A DNA stretch of 64,000 nt from Nelumbo lutea (Eukaryota; Streptophyta; Magnoliopsida; Proteales; Nelumbonaceae). Within the stretch, counting starts at the first letter, position 1. Each line of letters begins with the position of its first letter. The notes beneath the pieces were generated by a model. The model was not told the DNA's origin, did no database searches, and was given only the letters and a program-made list of their open reading frames with translations. The stretch lies in assembly GCA_022828595.1 (NCBI GenBank), contig JAKGHH010000002.1, positions 74,930,383 through 74,994,382 on the forward strand. Reading direction: 5' to 3'. A program made the position numbers and the translations under genes. Below are positions 36,301-45,300 of this stretch, piece after piece.

Positions 36301-39300
36301 ACTGGTTTGGACTTAGTGGTATTAGTCTCTAATTCAGCCCAGCCTTTTCTTGGACCTATACGAAATACTGTTGAAGTGGTTTCTACTGGTTATCAGTAGA
36401 GTGTTAACTACTACACACAGAGTGTTTGTTAAAAGGCCTCTTAAGGACTGTGGACTATTATTTCTTCTTTTTGGGACAACGGTTGTTGAGGACCTGGAAT
36501 ACTTTGTGTTTGGAGGTCTGTTGGTTGCCCCTTGAAGGCTGAAATAGTATTTCTTCTTCTAGAAAGAGCTGCCACCGAGCTTGGTTGTCACGGTTGTCAA
36601 GACTGAACTGATTTTGTGAGTTGTGTGGTGTTGCCGATTCAGCTCAAACCAAGTTCATCAAGAATCCCTGCACTTTGAGAAACTTATTAAAACCCTAATT
36701 GGAACCTTTTCATGATGGACTTCTCAGACCTTGAAAGCAAGAGTGCTGTTGAATATGGACAGACTTTGGGAACCCCAGCCGATTCTATGTTGGCTATAAC
36801 TATAGTTAAACTTGATGGGACCAACTACTTGGCATGGTCACAATCAGTGAAAATTCATATTTGTAGTAGAGGAAAATGGGGGTTTGTTTCTGAGAGCAAG
36901 AAAGCTCCCCCAAAGGACGATCCATCTTATGAGAGATGGATGCAAGAGAACTACACAGTGATTGGGTGGCTTATGAATTCAATGCAGCCACAGATTAGTC
37001 AACACTATCTTTGGATGAACTCGACTAAGGAAATCTAGGATAGTGTTGCAGAAACCTACTCCTAGAAATTGAATCTTGTCAGAGCTTATAAACTGAGGAG
37101 TGATGTGAAGAATCTAAGACAGGGGGAGAAATCCCTTGGACATACTTCTCAACCCTGAAATTTTTATGGCAAGAGATTGATCTGATAGAGGTTGTAAAAT
37201 GGGATACCCCCAATGATGCTGAAACATACAGGAAATTAGTCGAAAGGAACAGGGTCTTTGAGTTCCTAACTAGGTTGGATCCTGAATATGATATCACAAA
37301 GCAGAACATTTTGTCCAAGGAAAGTGTTTCATTGTCGCAAGCATATGCTTTCGTCAGCAGTGAAGAGAGTAGAAGACAAGTACAGGTTCAAGGAGTTGGC
37401 ATCAATGATCATTTTGCAAATATAGGGGTTAAACCCAAAGGGATTATAGGGGCTCCCAATGGTACAGGAAAGAAGAAGGTGGCCTGTGAATATTGCAAGA
37501 AGCCGAAACACACGAAGGACAAGTGCTGGAAATTGCATCCCAGTCTTGTCCCTGTTCGGTTCCAGAAGAAAAATGATAGTAGAAAGACAGGGAGTGCAAA
37601 TGCAGCCATGGGTATAGATACAGAAGTTGAGTCTGCCTGTGCACAGTTGGCAGCCATGAAAACTGAGTATGAGAAGTTTGGAAAAATGATCAACCATCTT
37701 GAAGGTGTAACTTCATCATCCAACCCTTCTGGAAATTCAGCCACCACCGCATTTGCTCACTTAGGTATAAGAGCTTCTGCTAACCATGCATCCAGCTCAA
37801 GTAATCCTAAGACCCCTTGGTTCATGGACTCAGGTGCTTCTGATCACATGACCAACATTTCCACTCTATTTGTTTTGTATGATTTGCTTCCTAGTCGAGA
37901 CAAAATCACCTTAGCTGATGGTTCTCTTGCCACTATTTCTGGCAAGGGAACTGTCAAGGCTACAAACTCCTTACTCTTATCTTCCACTCTTCATGTACCT
38001 AAAATTAAATACCAATTTATTATCTGTAAGTAGCTTGACCAAGTCATTGAATTGTTGTGTAACATTTTTCCCTTCTCACTGTGTGTTTCAGGACCTGTAG
38101 TCTCGGAAGGTGATTGGGAGTGGCCATGAAGCGAATGGAATATACTTGCTCAACACTCCTGGCCAATACTTTGATCATCCCAAGAATGCTGCCTTTGGTT
38201 CTACTTCTTCAGAGTCTGTCAGTCAAATTATGTTGAGGTCGGTTGGGTCATTTACCTTTTTTTGCCTTAAGTCATTTACTTCCCAAATTGTTTAAAGGAG
38301 TCAGTGTGTCCAGTCTCAATTGTGAGTCATGTCAGTTGTCAAAGCATTGTAGAAACAATTACCCTATGAGCAATAAAAGATCTTCTTTTCCTTTTCATAT
38401 TGTGCACTCTGATGTGTGGGGGCCTTACCACTTATCTTCTATGGGGGGCTACAGATATTTCATCCTGTTTATTGATGACTTTTCTAGATTCACTTGGATA
38501 TACCTAATGAAATCCCGTGATGAAGTCCCAAGACTTGTGAGGCAATTTCATGAGCTTGTTTTAACTCAATTTGATACCAGAATTAAGGTTTTCAGATCTA
38601 ACATGGAGATTATTCACCAAAGCTCTTGTGTTAGAACCCCTGAACAAAATGGAGTTGTTGAAAGGAAAAATAGACATATTGTGGAAGTTGCAAGGAGTCT
38701 TTTATTTGCCTCACATGTTACCACAAGATTTTGGGGTGATGTTGTTCTTACTGCTACCTATCTCATAAACCGTATGCCATCCAGGGTTTTAGGGTTTAAA
38801 TCCCCCTTCAGTCTTCTTCATCCAGACAAGGATCTCTTCCCGATTCCTCTTCATGTGTTTGGCTATACCTGTTATGTTCACATTCCAAGTGCCCAGAGAC
38901 ATAAGTTTGAACCAAAAGGCCACAAATGCATCTTCCTTGGTTACTCCTCCACACAAAAAGGTTATTGTTGTTTTGATCCAAAGACTAGCACTCGACATGT
39001 CTACCTGTTATGTTCACATTCCAAGTGCCCAAAGACATAAGTTTGAACCAAAAGCCCACAAATGCATCTTCCTTGGTTACTCTCCCACACAAAAGGGTTA
39101 TTGTTGTTTTGATCCAAAGATTGGCACTCGACATGTCTCTATGGATGTTACCTTTGATGAGCTTTCTCCTTTTTATGGTTCCTCTCAGGAAGGACATTGT
39201 CAACAGGGGGAGAGTCTGTCACAAGTATTTGCTCTTCCTCTTCCTGTCCCAGTTGAGTCACTTGACAAGCTTGTATCCTCACCAAATGAATCAAAGGAGG

Positions 39301-42300
39301 ATCAGCCACTTCATTCCTCTTGCCTAGTGCCCCTATTTCTTTACCTCATCGTCCTACCCATAATCCCAAAGTGTATCAAAGGCAAAGATCCAGGAATGAG
39401 CAAGTTGTTTCCCTTACAACAGATGAGACTCATACATTCCCAATCACAGATGAGATAACAGGTACTACTTCAACCTCTTTGGAACCATCTTTCCCAGATC
39501 TTGATGTCCCCATTGCTGTTAGGAAAAGAAAGCAGAAGTGTACTACACACTACATTTCCAAACACCTTTCTTATGACCTACTTTCCCCCTCATACTGTGC
39601 CTACCTCTCTTCAGTTGCTTCTAAGCCCATTCTTAGGTCTATATCAGAAGCTCTTACGATTCCAAAATGAAGAGATGCCATGCAAGACTGAAATGGATGC
39701 TCTACATGAAAATGGTACTTGGGAGGTGGTGGATTTGCTTGAAGGGAAGGATCCAGTTGGGTGCAAGTGGGCTTTTACCATTAAATACAGGGCTGATGGG
39801 ACTATTGAGAGGTACAAGGCCAGACTTGTTGCAAAAGGCTACACATAGACATATGGGATTGACTATTTGGAGACTTTTGCCATTGTTGCTAAGATGACAT
39901 CTATAAGGGTTCTTTTATCTCTGGTAGCTCACTTTGATTGGCCTCTCTATCAGTTAGATGTAAAGAATGCATTTCTGAATGGTGACTTACATGAGGAGGT
40001 CTACATGTGTCTTCCTCCAGGAATGTATGGTAAAGATATGCAAGGAAAGGTATGTAAACTGAATAAATCTCTTTATGGCCTCAAACAATCTCCTAGAGCC
40101 TGGTTTGAGAGATTTAGAGCTGCACTTGTTCAATTCGGCTATGTTCAGACAGTCAAATCATACTCTTTTTGTGAAGAAAAGTGGCTCTCTAGCAATGTAG
40201 CCCATAACAGTATGTTGATGACATTATAGTGACTGGTGATGATGCCTCAGGCATTCTGGCCCTTAAGTCTTTCCTCCGTACAGAATTTGAGATTAAGGAC
40301 CTGGGGGAGTTGAGATACTTCCTTGGCATAAAAGTTGCCAGATCCAGGGATGGGATTCTTATTTCCCAGAGGAAATATGTCCTTTATTTGTTGTCTGAAA
40401 CTAGAAAAATGGGTGCAAGACCAGCTACAACTCCTATTGATATGAGTCACAAACTTTTAGCTTCGGATGGAACAAGGTTGGAAGACAAAGGGGTCTTTCA
40501 GAGACTTCTTGGGAAGCTCCTGCACCTATGCATGACTCGACCAGATATTGCGTATGTTGTCAGTTCTATTAGCCAATTCATGCATGCTCCTAGGGATACT
40601 CATATGGCAACAACAGAACGAATTTTGTGCTATCTGAAAGGCTCACTAGGAAAAGGAATTCTATTTACCAAGCATGGTCATCTGAAACTTGAAGCCTATA
40701 CTGATGCTGATTGGGTTGGAAATATTGATGATAGAAGATCTACTTCAGGGTATTGCAATCTGGTGGTTGGTAATGTTGTCTCTTGGAGGAGTAAGAAACA
40801 ATCAGTTGTGGCCCGATCCTCCGCTGAAGCAGAGTATAGAGCCATCACACATGGAGTCTCTGAATTGTTGTGGCTAAGGTCCTTAATGGAAGAACTTGGG
40901 ATTGATCATGACAAACCCATGATGTTGTACTGTGATAATCAGGCTGCCATCAACATTGCTCACAACCCAGTACAACATGATAGAACCAAACATATTGAGG
41001 TTGATAGACACTTTATTCGAGAAAGAGTCTCTTCCGGTGAAGTGTGTCTTCCATTCATTACTTCTGAAGGACAATTGGCAGATTTCCTCACCAAGGGTAT
41101 TTCCAAGGCAAGGCTTCAACATGACACTGGCAAGCTGGGCATGATTAACATCTATGCTCAACTTGAGGCATGCCCAGTTTGAGGGGGAGTGTAGAGGAGA
41201 TGGGCCGAATGGCCCATAGGCTGTCATTCTATGTTGTGTTTATGTTTTCCTCTGTAATGGGCCTTATTCTGGGCCCATACTCTTATATAATCTGTTTTTG
41301 TAATTTCTTGCCCACCCAAGGGCCTCTCTATAATAATTCAGAGATTAACTTAATAAAATGTTTTAGAGTGTTAGAGGGAGGTTTAGTTCGAACCTCTCAC
41401 TCTCTAACTCTCATTGCCGCCAGCTCTCTCTCTTTCTCTCTCATCTTCTTAATCTTCTCTTGTTTGTTTTCTGGTTTTGCATCTAATCTCAAGCAGTTCT
41501 ATACTTCAAGAGGGCTGTTGAGGGCTGTTTTCAAATATACCCATGTAGAATAATTCTAAGAAATAGTAAAGGTTGCACATTGGGTTAAGACAACAACTGT
41601 TTAACTCTATTTCCATGGACAGCATTATGAAGGGATGGAATTGAGTGGCAAATCCGTCTACAAAGAAAAATGAGCATTTAATGGAAATCACCAACAACAA
41701 ATTAATTGAAATTGAATTTTGATCGTTGTAGCTTGTGGAATCCCAAGTCATAAGGTTCTACCACAACTATTGATGAGGTCAGAAGTACAAAAGCTTGGTC
41801 AAACATTCCAACAACACTCCGACACCAACTTGAAATTATGAACTTTAGATGCCCTGAGTTCCACTCTGTTATTATGCACCTTAGATGCACCAAGTGTGTC
41901 CTGCATAAGTCAAATATTTCTTTTTTTAACTGTAAGGTATAGTACTTCATTAAAATCAAAAAGTCAAAATACAATGAAGCCCCTGTACAAAGAGAAACTG
42001 AACAGAGGATATACGATTCTGCCCATTCTCACAATCAATAATCTCCTAATGCAACAATCCACCTTAACCAATTTTGATTCCAGAAACAAAAACAAGTCAG
42101 GATTGGCCTTGATGAGTGACGCTCTTATTATAGTGACACCCACGGAGGCCAACTATAAGCTGCCACATGTCTGGTATTTTGACACATCATCATTTTCAAT
42201 CTTCATCAGAGTTGATTGCAACAAAGCTTTGGTATACGACAATAGCCAGAATTTTCTCTTTAGCCATTTGCAGATCACTTAAAATGTCTAGGAAATGTTC

Positions 42301-45300
42301 CGTTTTGTCCCTCATCACATTAATCTTAACAATGTGGATGTTACAAAAAGCCTAGAGTATCTTCATACGCTTCTACAAAAGCTCCACCAAAGTCCCCTAT
42401 ATACATCACAATGTGTATTCTTGTAATACATTGAAAAGTACACCTATGTCTTCACATCAAAATGCCTGAATGCTATGCATCATTTCAACAATATGATCCC
42501 ATTATCATAAAGGAAAGTTTTTTCTTCAATATACGTGAGTTCCTCTAAAGCAATCAACAGCACCCTATAGTCCCCAAAAGGTCTGAGTATCAAGTCTGAG
42601 TTCAGGTATAGCGTCTCCTTATTTTCTTTTCATTACATTTATATAGTTTTTAATAAACCTTCCAGTCTTAACTTGTCACAAAAACATTTTCCAAACTCTC
42701 ATGATCATTGATCCTGATATGTCTTCTTAGGATGGAATGGTGAAAACGATTCATGTAGCAGGCCCCATATGGTTGGGACAAGATTTTGATGATGATGTAT
42801 TCTTTTTAATATGAACCTTATGCATTTTTTATTTTTATTTTGTATTTTTATGTTTATAATCTTCTCTGTATAAACTAAAATATCAAGAAATATATACTAA
42901 AATTATATGTAATATTTTATGCATTTAGGGTACAATTTCTTTTTATTTCTTAGCAAATTTTTATATTTATTTTCATATATTTGTTTTAATATTAATACTA
43001 TGTTTTGAAATCTTATTACTTACTTTACTTCATGGTTATAACCTTATTTACTTAAATAAAATAATGCAACTATTTAATTTGCATATTTGCTGTATACAAC
43101 AAATTAGATTTATTGTAATTTCTTTATAAATTCCAGATACAATGCTTTCTTTCATAGTTTAAATTTTATTAAATCCCTATGCTGTTTACTAAAAAAATTT
43201 ATTTTACAACTACAACCCTTTCCACCTGAATAAAATAATATTTTTACCTAACATACATATATTCGAACGTTTTTTTTTTCAATATAAGCTAGTGAATGTT
43301 TTTCATCGTATACAATTTCCTTAATGGAACTAAACAGCTTGCAAGTAATTGAGAGTGGATAAAAACTATTTAACAAATTTATTCAATTTTATTATATTCA
43401 TTTTTTGCTTTACTTGTTTTTATTAAATGAAAATTATATATTATATTTAGATTGTAAATGGGTGTCCCGCCATCAGGTGTCATGGGCGAACATGTGAACA
43501 AGTCTAAAATGCCTATGACAGTGGAATTGTTGGTTGTCCAAATATAAGAAAATTGTCAAATATTTCAGAAATATCATATATTAAATTTGTAAAAATTATG
43601 AACATTGTGGAGAAATTGAAAAACATGCAAAAATATAGAACACCATTGTATCAAATGATAAAAGAAGCATATGCACACCTTTTTTAAATTATTATCTTGT
43701 ACTAAATCATTAAACAAAGACAAAAATCTAAGGTCATAGAAAAAAGAATATGTTTTGAAGTTGTACTATGAACTCTAAGATTCAAAACTACATGATAAGA
43801 TGAGTTAAAACAGAATCTAAACTAATACAAAATGCAAATGGTTCCAATAGATCAACCGAATAATCTATTACACAAATAAACTAATATTTAACTTCATGTT
43901 TTAAATGGACATCAAGCTAGCTCAAAGTGGTAATAACACTGCTATGCTACATTCCAGTAAAATTTTGTGACACTACCCATGGAAATGGAAATATGTCATC
44001 CAAACCATCTCTTGTACTCCACATAGTACTGGTAGTTAAAACTATCTCTTGTACTCCAGGCGAGGCACCCCCAAAATGCCCTGAGGCATATACCAGAAGC
44101 ACCAACACCTCTGAGGCATGCGCCTCAAGTGCAAGAGGCGTACACCTCATACAACTCATACAACCTCATATAAAAAGATAGAAAAAAATAAAAGAGAAAA
44201 AAAAGGAAAGAAAAGAAAAAGAAAGGAAAAGAAAGGGAAGGAAAAAGAAAGAAAGAGAATAAAAAAAGAGAAAAAGAAGAAAAGAAAAGGGAAGGGAAGA
44301 AAAGACATTATCTCTTCTCTCTATAAAGTAAATGATAACTCCTGCCCCTGTGTTCATTTTTCCACTATGTTTCTTCTTAAATAGCCCCTCCAAGAAGCCT
44401 TCTATCCACATTACATCTATTCCATAAAAAACATTTCCAGTTCCAGCTCCCAAACCTTCGTTCATTTTGCCACAAGCAGAAACTTCATAATTGTTTATCA
44501 CTATTGCAATCATAGTGCCTTGTTCAGTATTAAATCAGCTGCTTATACACCTATACAACAATCTTCACATCATTCTGAAGGAAAGTTTGGCAATTTGCAG
44601 TTATAACAAGGTAATGACAGAAAATCTTAGAGCCTTTGAGCAAAAAGTCAAGGCAAGAATTATATGGAAATGAATAAACAGTTCAAATAGGCAAGAAATT
44701 TACCCTAACTTCAAGGGAAACTGTTGGAACTTTTCTAAAAACATCCCTCAAACTGCGGCGTACATAGACATGAAAACCTTGGGCTTCTCGTATTACCGCC
44801 TTTCCTGTAACACCATTAACTCCAACAGCCATGCTGATTCCAAGTAACTGCAGAAGATAAATAAAGCTTTATACAGAATAATATACATAAAAATAAAAAT
44901 AAATAAATATATATATATATACAAGTAGGTAGGTCCCAGAACACCACACACAAGAAGACCACTAAGAGTATTGCTCTCATACAAAGACGTAATACAAGGA
45001 GGAAAAAAACAAATAAGAAGATACATTCAATTAAGAAGAAGAAACAGAGAAAACATGACAACAAAAGAGAGACTAATTGAGCAGAGCTTCAAGGGGCAGT
45101 CAAGTAAGAAGAGAATTACAATGCCGCTGACAAGTAAGAAGACAAATTCAATTCTAAGCTTATTATTTAAACTCAACTACACTTACATTAGTTGATTTTA
45201 TTGGCTCTTATATCCTTTTGTGCCGTCTTTTATATGCTGTTTATGCCATTCTTATTGTTGGACATCCAGGGCATTTCTGTAATTATACTTCTTTTATTTT

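Larger units (their letters stand above)
33628..41536 (+). mobile_element. Ty1/copia element C with nested insertion, TSD ATACC
   Basis: 7,909 bp, antisense to VPS13. The 5' LTR is enlarged by a 1.9-kb nested insert. It is followed by primer-binding site, gag, protease, integrase, RT, RNase H, a GAGGGGGAG tract at 41181-41189 and the 3' LTR. ATACC flanks it (33623-33627, 41537-41541). Protease, zinc knuckle and YVDD are intact, but stops, frameshifts and a 136-bp duplication break the polyprotein. Confidence 0.92.
33463..41755 (+). repeat. Intronic duplication, copy 2 (split by copia C)
   Basis: 33463-33627 and 41537-41755 together form a direct copy of the 25.9-27.2 kb segment (shared phrases include ACCTCTGGGCAATCATACC and GTAAAGGTTGCACATTGGG). 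Copia C lies between the halves. This copy lacks the MITE and the solo LTR of copy 1 and so shows those two sites empty. Confidence 0.85.

Noticed and set aside
41921..42360. Small ORFs as a possible host exon
   Set aside because: No VPS13 peptide, splice sites do not fit, and the T-run at the edge points to a retroposon tail.
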